Part shown: one piece after another, positions 44,336 through 55,586 of the stretch | Numbering within the stretch: the first letter of the stretch is position 1 | Layout of the letters: each line of letters starts with the position of its first letter | Assembly: GCA_038277395.1 (NCBI GenBank) | Contig: CM076196.1 | Coordinates: forward strand, 95,982,385-96,046,384 | Length of the DNA: 64,000 nt | Reading direction: 5' to 3' | Source of the DNA: Dryocosmus kuriphilus | Lineage: Eukaryota > Arthropoda > Insecta > Hymenoptera > Cynipidae | Program-made: the position numbers and the translations under genes | The notes under the pieces: model-generated | What the model saw: only the letters and a program-made list of their open reading frames with translations | Databases searched by the model: none | Told to the model about the DNA's origin: nothing

Positions 44336-44755
44336 GGACATGTAATGTACAATTGATTTTCTCCATGGAAAATAATCTTTAAAAAGCTTGTTTTAAAAGC
44401 ACAAAAGATGCAACTAAAGAAGAAAACAGATGTAATTGCGTTTACAAACTTAAATGTAAAAACTGTGAAAAAACATATATTGGACAAACTAGTAGAGTTA
44501 TACGTATTAGAAACAAAAACAATAAAACCTGTTCTCTGCAAAATATACGGAATGTTCCATTGATTTTGATTGTTATACTACTGCTATTAAAATGTTATAA
44601 AAATGTCATGAATAGGATTCAAATTTGAATCGAAACATGTTGGCAATGGATTTTTTAAAATAAACAGCGAAAAACCCAACAAAGGCCGCAACACTTTCAA
44701 TTATACATTATGCTTGGGTAAAAATTATTATACATATATATATATACTGGCCTTA
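44336..44755 (+). repeat. Penelope terminal copy B (direct) with GIY-YIG remnant
   Basis: Reads ENRCNCVYKLKCKNCEKTYI then GQTSRVIRIRN near 44,425-44,520: the conserved start of the GIY-YIG endonuclease with the paired cysteines. It then jumps to the 3' UTR ('aaaacctgttctctgcaaaa'), so the rest of the domain is deleted. It serves as the upstream pseudo-LTR of the element. Confidence 0.75.
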
Positions 44756-45604
44756 AACCTTGAATACATTCTAAATTAAAATGGAGAATCGAGGATTTTA
44801 CCAAAACTTTGAGAAGATTATAACGACCAAGAAGCAGCAATAATCAAGGAATGGATACGACTCATGTACTACGTGGAGAATATAAAAAATCAACGCAGGT
44901 TTTTATTTAGATGTAAATATGAAGATCTCATTCCGAATCATATTTTATGAAATATTAATCCTAAAATTAGACGTTTTTCAAAAAAAGCTTGCGCTAATAT
45001 AGAGCAATAAATTTTTTAATTTGGAAAAATAATTTTAAATAATGAAATCAAGGACATATCACTTGAAATTAAAAATATCTTTAAAGACATTTATCATTTT
45101 AAAATTCAAATCATTCAAACTTTCTCAGTAAATTTTTTTAATAACTTAGAATTTAAAACTTATCAAAATATTCACATACATGTAAGTAAATTAATAAATT
45201 CATCAAAGTTAAAAATTGAAAACTTAAGATACCAACAACATCCAAAATTAATAACTGATACTAAGAATTGGGTTGTCAATATGACAAATGTAATTATACC
45301 TAATGAAGTAAAAGAGATCATTGGTCTAGGAGGAAATTTTTCCATTACCTTACAATACACAAGATTTTCCAATTACTAAACTTATTTGTAATATTGAATG
45401 CAATATGAAAAACATTGAACCAAGTTTAAGAAATTCAATCAGAAATAAAGTCACTTACTGGACTCAAAACTGGATATATAGTAATAATTTAATAAAAAAC
45501 TCCTCTTTATTACATAAAAGCAAAAAAAAAAAATTAAAGAATTTTTACATTATAATAATGACATTATTGTAACTTCAGCTGATTAAAGTAATAAAAGTAT
45601 TATC
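44756..45604 (+). pseudogene. Penelope-like ORF, N-terminal part
   Basis: Heavily broken. Recognisable are PNEVKEIIGLGGNFSI (about 45,300-45,345) and NIECNMKNIEPSLRNSIRNK followed by a long Lys/Asn-rich stretch (45,390-45,540), matching the region before the RT in Penelope-like proteins. It joins the RT at 45,605 after several stops. Confidence 0.55.
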
Positions 45605-46632
45605 ATGAACAAAATTGATTATACTACTAAAGTTCTTGATTTATTAAATGACAAATCAACTTATAAAATTTTAAACAAAGATCCGCCAATTAAATTTCAA
45701 TCAAACTTACATGATTTATTAACATCATTTAAAAACAACAAAATTATAAATGATAACACATATTATTATTTTAACTCTACAAACGGTATTGCTTCAAAAT
45801 TCTGTGGCTTGCCTAAACTGCATAAGCCAAACTGTCCTCTTAGACCAATCACATCTTTTCCTGGATCACCCTTCTATAATATATCGAAAACTTTATCAAA
45901 ATCTCTATAAAAAATTGTTGGAAAAACTATATATCACATTAAATACAGTTGGGACTTCAAAAATAAAATTGATAAAATCGCAATTCCTAATAACTATACT
46001 GTTGTCTCCTTGGATATTGTTTCAATGTACACTAATATCTCATGGAGTCTTTTAAGAAGTACCATACGTAAACGATGGATGGAAATTAAACCTCACACTT
46101 TTTTATCTAGAGATAACGTTGACAAACTTTAAATCTATGCTAGAATCATCATACTGTCAATTCAATAACCAATTTTATCAACAAATTTTTGGCCTACCAA
46201 TGGGCTCACCATTATCAGCAGCCGTTGCTAATATTGTTATGGAGAATATTGAAAGTAAAGTTCTAGAATCTATTAATTTTCCAATAATTGTTTATTTTCG
46301 CTACATTGATGATACCTTAATTTGTTTACTTAAAGATAAAGTTCCAGAGATTTTAATTAAATTTAGCTCTGCAAATGATAAATTAAAATTTACTATGGAA
46401 ATGGCAACAAATGAAAAAATTAACTTTTTAGATTTATCACTTACAATAGAAAATAATAAAATCATCACAAACTGGTACCGTAAAACAATATGGTCTGGCA
46501 GATTTTTAAATTATAACTCTTATGATCCAATTCAACATAAAGTTAGTGTTATCTATGGTCTCGTTGATAGAGCAACAAAAATTATCTGATGTTAGATACC
46601 ATAAAGATAATCTGATTCTTATAAAAGATACT
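45605..46632 (+). pseudogene. Penelope-like reverse transcriptase
   Basis: NKIDYTTKVLDLLNDKSTYK, then GLPKLHKPNCPLRPITSFPG (45,820-45,880), a frameshifted SLDIVSMYTNIS block (46,005), GLPMGSPLSAAVANIVMENI (46,190-46,250), the catalytic YFRYIDDTLICLL and NEKINFLDLSLTIENNKI. A single-base insertion after RATK (46,580) changes frame, and the ORF continues LSDVRYHKDNLILIKDT up to the insertion point of the GC-headed repeat. Telomerase-like RT family; would prime on nicked DNA. Confidence 0.88.
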
Positions 46633-46641
46633 TAAAAAAAT

Positions 46642-47869
46642 CTGCCCGCTACGCGGGCACATTCTCATCGCGCGCTGCGCGCGCCGCGCTTCGCGCGAAG
46701 TATGAGCGCGCCTAGGGCGCGCGTCTGTTGGCACTCGTGCTTCGCGCTCGATAGATTATTCACCTCGCGCTACGCGCTCGGTGTTTACGGATCGTAGAAA
46801 CCTTTAAATTAAAAATTACAAAAGAAATTATTTTACTTAAGGCTCTATCGCCCTTAAGGCATACATTCTCATCATGACACTCGCGCTTCGCGCTCGATAA
46901 TTACATTTTTTTTAAACACATTATAGATTGGTAAAGTTTTTTAGTGATATTCCAAATTTCGCAATAGAGGATTTCGATTCTTAAAAGTAAAACGATGAGT
47001 CTTATAAATAACTTTTGTAGCTCTTTCCAAGGTGAATAATTCTGCTTGTTAATATTTTCTCATATCTTGCACAGTTTTGCTGAAAAGTGGTTTTCTTTAT
47101 ATTTCATAACATATTTCACGAATAACTCAAAAAATACGCGTCTGCTCAAAAAAATGATAGAGAGCAAATTTGTAGATCTTTTTGAGGCGAACAACTTTCT
47201 TTATTATTATTTTTCCGTATCTTGCATAGTTTGGCGTGAAATTTGAAATTTTTTATTTTTAATAACGTTTTATCGATTAAAACAAAAACCGTGCATTTTA
47301 TCAAAAAATGGTCAAAACAAAATTTGTAGATCTTTTTAAATTGAACAACTTTGTTCTTTGCGATTTTTTCGCATCTTGAATATTTTGGCGGGAAACCAGA
47401 GTTTTTTAATTTTAATAGCGTTTTCTTGATTAAATCAAAAACCGTTGATATTATCGAAAAACGGTTAAGACAAAATTTGTAGATTTTTTTAAGATGAACA
47501 ATTTTACTTTCTTACGTTTTTTTTTGTATCTCTCATAGTTTAGCCGGAAAATGGATTTTTTGATTTTGTGAAAACCGTTTTTGATGGATAAAACCATAAC
47601 CGCTGGTCAAAAACCGCTGGTTAACGAACTCGTCCTTTCTTTTTGGACCTTAAAGAAGTGTGCCAAAGCGCAATCCAATCCGATTAGTCCTTCGAAAGTT
47701 ATCGTGGAAACAGATGACAACAACGACGACAACGACAACGCCAACAGACAGACAGACACGGTCGTAAAAACCATTTTTTCGCATTCAGGAGGTCTCAAAA
47801 CGTGGAGATTTCATGAAATCCGCGAAAGTCAAATTTTGCATAAATCTAATACTTTCTCTGATGAGAATG
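46642..47869 (+). mobile_element. GC-headed dispersed repeat, copy 2, with 9-bp target duplication
   Basis: TAAAAAAAT at 46,633-46,641 and again at 47,870-47,878 flanks this 1,228-bp insert. On either side the Penelope ORF continues in step (IKDT before; KNGYPLDFLKSKIIERYKF after), so the borders are certain. Head 46,642-46,790 is packed with GCGC palindromes (GCGCTTCGCGC, GCGCGCCTAGGGCGCGC). The central array has about one more 145-bp unit than copy 1 (47,055-47,560). The tail has a shorter AAC/GAC repeat (47,716-47,760) and ends GATGAGAATG. Confidence 0.88.
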
Positions 47870-47878
47870 TAAAAAAAT

Positions 47879-48337
47879 GGTTATCCATTAGATTTTTTAA
47901 AAAGTAAAATCATCGAACGCTATAAATTTTTAAGTTCTCAAAATGCAACAAATCTAGATAAAACAAATGAGATATCTGAAATTAGAAAAAAAAAAATAAT
48001 TACACTACCATATATTCATAATTTTGATGAATGTCTTTATAGAATTTTTAACAAATGTAATGTACAATTAATTTTATCCATAGAAAATAATCTTTAAAAA
48101 ACTTGTTTTAAAGGCACAAAAGATGCAACTAAGAAAGAAAACAGGTGTAATTGCGTTTACAAACTTGACAAACTAGTAGAGCTATACGTATTAGAAACAG
48201 AACCTAACCTGGACAAAAGATTAATTCCAGAAATGATTCATATACAACATGATATAAATTCTATTAATTTTAGAACTGACATTCAAGGTCTTAGCAGTAT
48301 TTATAATAATTTAATTACACACATTCGTAATTTTTAA
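47879..48337 (+). pseudogene. Penelope-like ORF, C-terminal part
   Basis: KNGYPLDFLKSKIIERYKFL, ISEIRKKKIITLPYIHNFDE, then CNCVYKL followed directly by KLVELY. Relative to copy B 31 bases are missing, removing the KCxxC and the YIG half of the GIY-YIG motif. The end is TEPNLDKRLIPEMIHIQHDI ... stop near 48,337. It continues the RT at 46,632 across the inserted repeat. Confidence 0.8.
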
Positions 48338-48835
48338 AATTTTTCAAATTTTTCTCATTTTTCGCGGGTTATAGCTATATACGTATTATATGGTGCTAAC
48401 CTAAAGTTTCAGTCATGACGTTTTTGTCGGACAAACTTCATGGCTGTAACAAAAATTTCCTTATATTTTAACTTAAACACCCTTCTCTTTAACAAAATGG
48501 ACACTAACGTATGTAATAATAATTTCCTTTAAATAATAATATAATAATACAAACTTTTTTGCATTTTACAAAACATTAACGTCGAATAATCGTTTGTACA
48601 GGTTAGGTTTCACAGAATAAAACCTGTTCTCTACAAAATATACGGAATGTTCCACTGATTTTGATTATTATACTACTGCTTTAAAATGTTATAAAAATGT
48701 CATGAATAGGATTCAAATTTGAATCAAAGCATGTTGGCAATGAATTTTTTTAAATAAACAGCAAAAAACCCAACAAAGGCCGCAACACTTTTAATTATAC
48801 ATTATTCTTGGGTAAAAATGATTATACATATATAT

Positions 48836-51025
48836 TGTAATGTTGCAATTTTCATTATATAAATAATAAACAAGTTGCCACATACCTTCGGCACTGCTTT
48901 CTGAAAATCTACAAATGAATCGGGATCTTAACCTCAAAATTTTTCCATGGACGCCAGGTCGGTCTGAGACTACTCAAACTCAAAACGCAAAATCTCAAAT
49001 TTACGATAACATTAAAATAATCTATACATGAATTCTAAATGCAGTGTACCGGACCCAATGCGCGACTAGCTCGTTTTCGGCGCTGGGCGTGGATGGAGAA
49101 TAAAGAGGATTCCTAAATTAACTTAAATAAAAATCACACATTTCTACTAAAATATTTGACAGTTTATTTGATATTATTCATAAAAAAAAAGGAGTAAGGA
49201 ATACAATATAACGGTCCCTATCATTGAAAAGCCTAAAACAATAATTCTCAATTTCCGTAGTTACTTGACATTTCCAATAATCAAACTCTAAAAATTCAAA
49301 ATAGCATAAACTCAGATAATTCTCGACATTACTCAACAATTTTAACAATTGAATTCTAAATAATCAAAATATACAAGGGCTCAGAAAATTCTTATGGAGA
49401 TATAAATCATAATGAATTCTTAACCATAACTAACTCCAAAGAGTTAGGTTTCTCTGCTCGGTAACTCCACAATACGTTATTAAAAAGAATTAAATTTTCT
49501 AAATTATGACTTAAACTAATTTCCAAGATTTTGACTCCCAAAATAAAGAACAGATGATAAACCTCGATTAAATCCAGGATGGATTCACGCAGCGGTGAAA
49601 AAAAAAAAAAAAAAAAAACGTTCGGTTTTGGTATTGACCTCGACTTTAAAATTCAAAGATAACTTCAAATAATATTACTACTCCAAAAATAAAATATCAA
49701 AAACATGAGTATCATCATAAATCATACTATTTTCCATCGTGGATTTAACTCGAAATAAAAAATTAACACTTCAATACTTGACGCGTAGTAACTCTAAAAT
49801 TTCACTAATTTATAAACTCATAATACAGAGAGAAACTTAACTATCACGGAACAGTTCGCAAGGCTATTAACACTCGAATTCTCAACCATCAAATGTAACT
49901 CGATTGACGCGACGCATATTTTGCGAAAATATAGCTAAAATTCAACCGGATCATTTTCCTAGTTAATCAAAATTTCTGTCGTACAGCTATTAAACGAAAC
50001 ACAATTCTGTTACCAAGCTATTAATATTAGATCATTCGACCGTTGTACAAAACTTGACCGACGCACACAACTCGACTTGCATGCGCTTAGTTTATGAAAC
50101 GCGATACAAATTCGACCGAGAAGTAGTTCTTTATATTCAATATAACTGTCAATTTTGCTACAACTCACGAAACTTATTTCTTTACCAAGTTAGGGAAAAC
50201 ACAGATACATTTCTGTAAACTCTCTCAAATCTTATAGTCATAATTCAAAGAAAACAACAGAATACTCTAAAGGCCCAATCTAGTATTTCCGTCTCGACCA
50301 TGTGTGACGCCGACTGGTAAAATTAACTACATTCTCCGTTCACTTTTAACGGCCACAAGTCGAGTAGGCAATACCACAAGCTTACAAAGCATAAGGCCTT
50401 ACCTTGAACGATTCTTCAAAAAAAAACAGAACGTCCCCCGGGGAGTATGTAACGTAGCAAAGTCACTGAATATTATTAAGGGCGAAACGGCGTTACTCGA
50501 CGGTGATCAGCAGAGAAGAAGTAACGTGAGAGCCGACCGCCTGGAATTCGGTCTCTGCCTGCTTCTCCCTTCTTTACTCCGCGCTCCTATTGGCGGAAAT
50601 CCAGTTGCGGAGACGGGGTGCTGAACCGGTAATATAGTGCCGTGCTGATGAAAGGCATGTAATTCCCCCCTGTATTTACCTTGGGTTTAACAGTTTCAAG
50701 TGCTCGTTGAAATGGTCCAATGACAGCTATGCTTTCTAATCGTGTTCCAATCGCGTCTAAGTCTTCGAATAGTGTTCCAGTAGAATCTCACAGTCCAAGA
50801 GAATTCTCCCGATGTAGCGATGCATCCGAATAGTTACAAAATAATAATAAAAAAAAAATAAACAAAATAAGTCCTTAAAATTAAAATTCTTAAATCTAGC
50901 CCTGGTCATGGAGTTACCGTACCACAACCGAGTTCGTCGACCTTGATTCTAAAATTTTCTGAATATAATGTGCAAAAATTTGAATTTAACGCTCTCGTGA
51001 GTTGCGAAAAATCTGCAATATTACA
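48836..51025 (-). mobile_element. 2.19-kb TGTAAT...ATTACA element, probably a solo LTR
   Basis: Ends are TGTAATGTTGCA (48,836) and TGCAGATT..type TGCAATATTACA (51,025), inverted for about 12-18 bases, set in TA-rich sequence on both sides. TGT...ACA ends and no ORF suggest a solo LTR; minus-strand orientation is favoured by a CCAAT box at about 50,586 on the minus strand in a GC-richer promoter-like patch (50,440-50,640). The minus strand also holds CTGGCGTCCATGG at 48,948-48,960, resembling a primer site. A C/G-rich open frame at 50,304-50,624 is not thought to be real. Confidence 0.55.
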
Positions 51026-51818
51026 ATATATATATATAAACTTCTGAGCGCCCTGGAACACAGAAACCACCACAATTGACGAGTTGAGAGTCTGCGCTAC
51101 CCCTTCATGGCGTCGTCGATTAGGGTTTGTCGTCACCTCCAACCAGTGAGGCTTCTACTGTCCTGTGACCTTCACTGAGTTCTTCCTTCCGGCTTATCCA
51201 ATTTTTGAGATTTTGTGCGCCAGCTCCCACTTCTAAGAAACCAGGCTTGTACCAGTTGAAGAAGGAGGAGGGTGACAATCTTTGTCTGTCCAAGATATTA
51301 GGAAAGTTCCGGTTGACGATATTTTTGGGAAGCAGTGGTGGCCATCCAAGACTCAGGCATCAGTTCCAGTGAGGATAGGTACGACCATTGTTAATTTTTT
51401 TTTGGATAGTTCTCCCTAACGAAAAAAAAACGTGTAGAACGAATTTTGTTGTTGGTATTTCTCCCTATAAGAAAAGGGTTGAACAGTTGTGTCTTTGAGA
51501 CTTTTTATTATTTTCGAGGGTCTGTTCTACACCGATTCGGTGAACCACGGACATCCGCCTCGAAGAGAGTTTAAAGAGATTCAGCCCCCCCCCCTCCCCC
51601 CCGTCCTCGACTCCGTGATGAGCAGCTTTTCCCCAAGGAAACAAGGATGACACTGAATTCTCGGACGTCTGCGTGGGAAGGAAAAGGAAGGAAGGAAGAC
51701 TTTGCGTAGAGAAAAACAGGCGACCAGGCAGACCAATGGGAAGTGCGGACGAGCAGCGGGCTCTCTCTCTCTCTCTCTCTCTCTCACAGTCCCGCATATC
51801 CAATCCCCCACCATGCCC
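51026..51818 (+). repeat. Gypsy 5' LTR, second part, truncated
   Basis: Resumes right after the (TA)n with 'aacttctgagcgccctggaa' and follows 55,806-56,568 closely, through a C-rich run (51,586-51,601) and a (CT)n run (51,761-51,784), to 'cccgcatatccaatccccca' and 'tgccc' at 51,818. There the sequence switches into the reverse transcriptase. The LTR end, primer site, and everything up to mid-RT are missing. Confidence 0.8.
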
Positions 51819-53977
51819 TTCGGCTTGACCAATGCTCCCGCAACTTTTCAGCGGTTTCTAGACAGCCTAAAAGGCCCCGAAATGGAACCACATGCCTTCG
51901 CGTATTTGGATGATATCATCATTGTCACAAAAACCTTCGATGAACACTTCGAATGGCTCTCCAAAGTCCTGGGCATAATTGAAAAGGCGGATTCAGAAAT
52001 AAACCGGGACAAGTGCGAGTTTTGTTGTCTACAAGTTCATTACCTAGGCTTTCTCGTTAATGAAAACGGTCTACAAGTGGACCCGATAAAATTGATCCCA
52101 TCTTGAAATACCCTGCCCCGTAGAACGTCAAAGAACTCAGAAGGTTCCTAGGATTGGCAAGTTGGTACCGTCGGTTCATCCCGAACTACGCGACACTGGC
52201 TAGTCCCCTAACTTCGTTGTTAAAGAATAAACAGCGTTGGGTGTGGGACGAGGACAACAACTCGCATTCAAGGAAATAAAACGTTGCCTCTCCGATACCC
52301 CCGTGTTGACTTGCCCTGACTTCGAAGTTCCCTTCGTTTTACAAACCGACGCAAGCGATGCAGGGCTGGGGACCGTGCTTACGCAAAATATAGACAACAT
52401 AGAACATGTCATGTCCTTCGCTAGTCGATCCCTAACCGATGCCGAGCGGAAGTTTTCAACCACCGAGAAGGAATGTTTGACTATTGTCTGGTCGATCCAA
52501 AAATTCCGGGCATATTTAGAGGGCTATAAGTTCACCGTGGTAACGGATCACAGCAGCCTAAGGTGGTTGCACAATTTGAAAAATCCCACCGGTCGCCTAG
52601 CGAGGTGGTCATTGTCCCTTTTAGAGTATGACTTGGAGATTTTCCACCGAAAGGGATCCTCCCATCGCGTACCAGACGCCCTCTCTCGCTTGTTTGAGTC
52701 CCCACTCTTCGAGGAAATCCTCCTAGTTGCCGATACCCTCCCCTCGTGGTATGAGAGAAGATTTCTTGCCATTTCCGAGTATCCCGAAAGATTTCCCACG
52801 TGGAAAATAGCCGATGGCAGATTGTACCACTACCACCCCAACCCCCTAATTTCAGATTGCGTAGAAGACCTAGACAAATGAAAATTAGTGCTGGACGGTA
52901 GCGAAAGGGAAACTGTCTTACAAGAAGCTCATAACGAACCCCAATCTGGCCACCTAGGCACCCAAAAAACTTACAAGCGCATTTCGACAAAATATTACTG
53001 GCCCGGTTTCTATAGGGACATCAATAGATTTGTCAACAGTTGTACGGTTTTTCAAATGTGTAAGGTCGAACAGCAAGTAGTACCAGCAGGTCTAATGGGA
53101 CACCGTATAGTAGAGGAACCCTGGGTTGTCGTAGTCGCGGATATTATGGGCCCCCTTCCCCGAAGTGAAGCAGGATTCCAATATATTCTTGTGATACAGG
53201 ATCTGTTCACAAAATGGGTCGAGATCGTACCTCTGAGGGTAGCCACCGGTAGGAAGATACAAGCCGCGTTTTGCGAATTTATTGTCAATCGCTGGGGAAA
53301 GCCCCAAGTACTCCTCACAGACAACGGCACCAAATTCGTGAATAGTACCCTCCGTCAACTAGCTGAACAATTTAGCGTAATTCACACCACCATACCTCCG
53401 TACCACCCCCAAGCGAACCCCGTGGAAAGGGTCAATAGGGTTCTAAAAACTATGATCGTCTCCTTTATTGACAAAGATCACTGTATGTGGGACCAATACC
53501 TCCCCCAGTTTCGGTTTGCTTATAACTCAGTGTTCCATACGTCCCTCAAAACATCACCCGCCTTCTTCAACCTCGGTAGGGAACCTCAGCCCATCAATTC
53601 CCTAAGGAGAAAATTAAATACCGATCCCGAAGTAGATCCTTCCAGCCCCGAGTCGTGGAAGGAGCGAATGAATAAAATACAGTCCATGCGAGACTGGGTA
53701 ACCAAAAATCTGGACGTCGCTTTCGCTAGAAGATTCGCAGCTAAGATTAAACAAAGGAGACCTGGTTCTGTCCCGCTGTCGAACACTATCGTCCTAAATC
53801 AAGAATGTCTCCGCTAAACTTTGCCCCCGATGTATCAGCCCTCACAGAGTCTCGAAAGTGTTCTCCGCCACAGTCCATGAACTCTGTGACTTAAATCACA
53901 AATTCATCGGCAAGTCCCACATAACCGATTTGAAACCCTTCGTACCCCCTAATGACGAACCGGATATTGATCTGTAG
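51816..53977 (+). pseudogene. Gypsy pol: RT (second half), RNase H, integrase
   Basis: Begins inside the RT at PFGLTNAPATFQRFLD; the catalytic motif is FAYLDDIIIV. A stop and frameshift at 52,105-52,230 interrupt KELRRFLGLASWYRRFI. RNase H: LQTDASDAGLGTVL, ERKFSTTEKECLTIVW, VVTDHSSLRWL, PDALSRL. A stop at 52,880 precedes the integrase: zinc finger H...H in AHNEPQSGHLGTQKTY but the CxxC reads SCTVFQMC, one Cys being Phe; core D in VADIMGPL, D in VLLTDNGTKF and E in NPVERVNRVLK. The end, after a frameshift at about 53,795, reaches KFIGKSHITDLKPFVPPNDE and stops at 53,977. Confidence 0.92.
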
Positions 53978-54000
53978 GTACCGTACCAAAAACCGAACAA

Positions 54001-54965
54001 ATGAATCCCGATCCAAACCCGAATGAGCCCCCAGGGATGGAGCATCTCAGGGAGTATATTGACCTCATCAAGTTCCTCCTCCAGAATTATCCTGGGTTTT
54101 TTATAGCCCTACTGAAGGCACAGAGTGCCCAGGAGGAGGCCAGCACCGTACGTCAGACTGCGAGCCTACAGGATTTTCCCACGGAGGAGGAGTTCCTCCA
54201 GTATTATCGTCGAAAACACGATCTGATTCCTCCGAACGTTTTACACCCCAGGAACATGGCAACACAAACCCGTATGAGAGGAACGGACCGTTCGGTGCAA
54301 ACCGACCCGACACCCCCGGCGAAGCGCTTACGAGTCGACGCATACCGCACTTGCCACACGCCGGACCCATACGGCCCTGGTCCTTCAACGTCTGGAACCC
54401 AGCGCACCGCCCCCGCTTCCTCAGCTCCCGAACCAACTGTGACTCGCTCAGCTCCCGATCCTTTGGCTCCCATGTCAACTAACCCCTTCGATGATTCCTA
54501 CAAACCTTTCCGAATTCCCAAGCACCCACCCCTCACCACTCGCTTCGTTCCCGATCCTTTTGCTCCTACGTTAACTAACCCCCCTCCGATGATTGCTACA
54601 ACCCATTCCGAATCCCCAGGTCTCCGTATACATCCTCCTACACCTGTTCCTCTCCCGATACCATTACCTTCGAACCCGTAAGACCCCAAAGTGATTCCCA
54701 CAACCCTTTCCGAACCCCCAAAACCCCGCCAACCACACTGATCCCTTCACTCCTGGATATACAGGTCCCAGCTCCCCCGAATGTCGATCCCCGAACCCTG
54801 GAATTCCTCGAGACCACATCCCGCACGGGGTGTTGGAACTGTAAGAGGTCTGGACACCGATATTTCGACTGTCCCGACAGGTGAACCAGGTTCTGCCGTC
54901 GTTGTGGCGAGCCCGGGTACACCATCGACACCTGCCCGTACCGGTCCTCCCACGACTACGACTGA
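54001..54965 (+). pseudogene. gag-like zinc-knuckle ORF downstream of pol
   Basis: Starts MNPDPNPNEPPGMEHLREYI only 23 bases after the pol stop. About 225 residues are open (to 54,681), Pro/Ser/Thr-rich with a predicted helical N-terminus; after one frameshift the reading continues to TGCWNCKRSGHRYFDC (54,831-54,872), a canonical CCHC knuckle, then after a TGA a second, FCRRCGEPGYTIDTC, with His replaced by Tyr. Paired knuckles of this kind normally close a Gypsy gag ahead of pol. Here they follow it, just before the purine tract and LTR. Either this element family has a knuckle protein as its third ORF, or the copy is rearranged. Confidence 0.65.
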
Positions 54966-55552
54966 AAGCCTTGCCCTTCGGTCTGGCTCGTCTCCTAATT
55001 TCCCCTTTTTCTGCGCACACACGTTCCTCTTTCCGTAACTTTGTCCCCTCTCCCACCTTCTCTCTTCTCGCACATCTTCATATTGTTTTATCATTGTTAT
55101 ATTTACTATTTTATATGACCATTGTTAGGGTTCTGTGTTTCTTTTTAGTGCTACGTGTATATAATCAGTTCTTAAAATATTATAAGACCTTTCTTGGAAT
55201 TCCTGCCTTCTTATTTTTTTTTACCCACACCCAATTCTGATCTTTATGCGTTTTTTGTTTGTTTTGTTTATTGTTGTTGTTCCTTTACATTTATAGTTGA
55301 TTGCCTATTTCGTTATTCTATTGGAATTTTAATTTTTTTAAATTTACATGGTCAGCTAAGGAGCCCCGAGTCTCACATAAGTACCTTCAATTATTTTTTT
55401 TCACGTGTGGCTGGCCATTCGAAGTTTGAGTCCGAGCCTTTGGCCTTTCTTTAGAGTCTGATCTCGTAACTTAATTTTCGAATTTTATTTTGGTCTTGTT
55501 TAGAGCATTTTGTTTTATTTTGTTGTCGTCTCCCGCCTAGGTGTGATACCTG
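54966..55552. other. pyrimidine-rich leader between gag-like ORF and purine tract
   Basis: No gene. T- and C-rich plus strand; small open frames here have membrane-like composition only because of the T-richness. Confidence 0.4.
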
Positions 55553-55586
55553 CCCCCCCCCCCCCCCCCCCCCCAGGGGAGGTAGT
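55553..55586 (+). promoter_or_regulatory. poly(C) run and polypurine tract before the 3' LTR
   Basis: C22 (55,553-55,574) is followed by AGGGGAGGTAGT, the purine-rich primer for plus-strand DNA synthesis, and then the LTR start TGTGACGTAA. Its position fixes the LTR border at 55,587. Confidence 0.7.

Larger units (their letters stand above)
43709..48835 (+). mobile_element. Penelope-like element with inverted and direct terminal copies
   Basis: Three copies of its terminal region are present: A, 43,709-44,335, inverted; B, 44,336-44,755, direct; C, 48,045-48,835, direct. Shared landmarks are 'gttgcggcctttgttggg' (or complement) and 'acataaaatgttataaaaatgt'-like sequence. The body between B and C codes for a Penelope RT. 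An inverted tail copy in front of a direct one is the arrangement known for Penelope-like elements. The body is cut at 46,641 by the GC-headed repeat. All coding parts are broken. Confidence 0.88.

Noticed and set aside
50304..50624. 106-codon plus-strand frame in the GC-richer part of the TGTAAT element
   Set aside because: No recognisable domain; antisense to a promoter-like region and explained by lower stop density in GC-rich DNA.
54101..55094. Overlapping minus-strand frames opposite the gag-like ORF
   Set aside because: Shadows of the Pro-rich gag-like sequence (Gly/Arg/Trp-rich complements).
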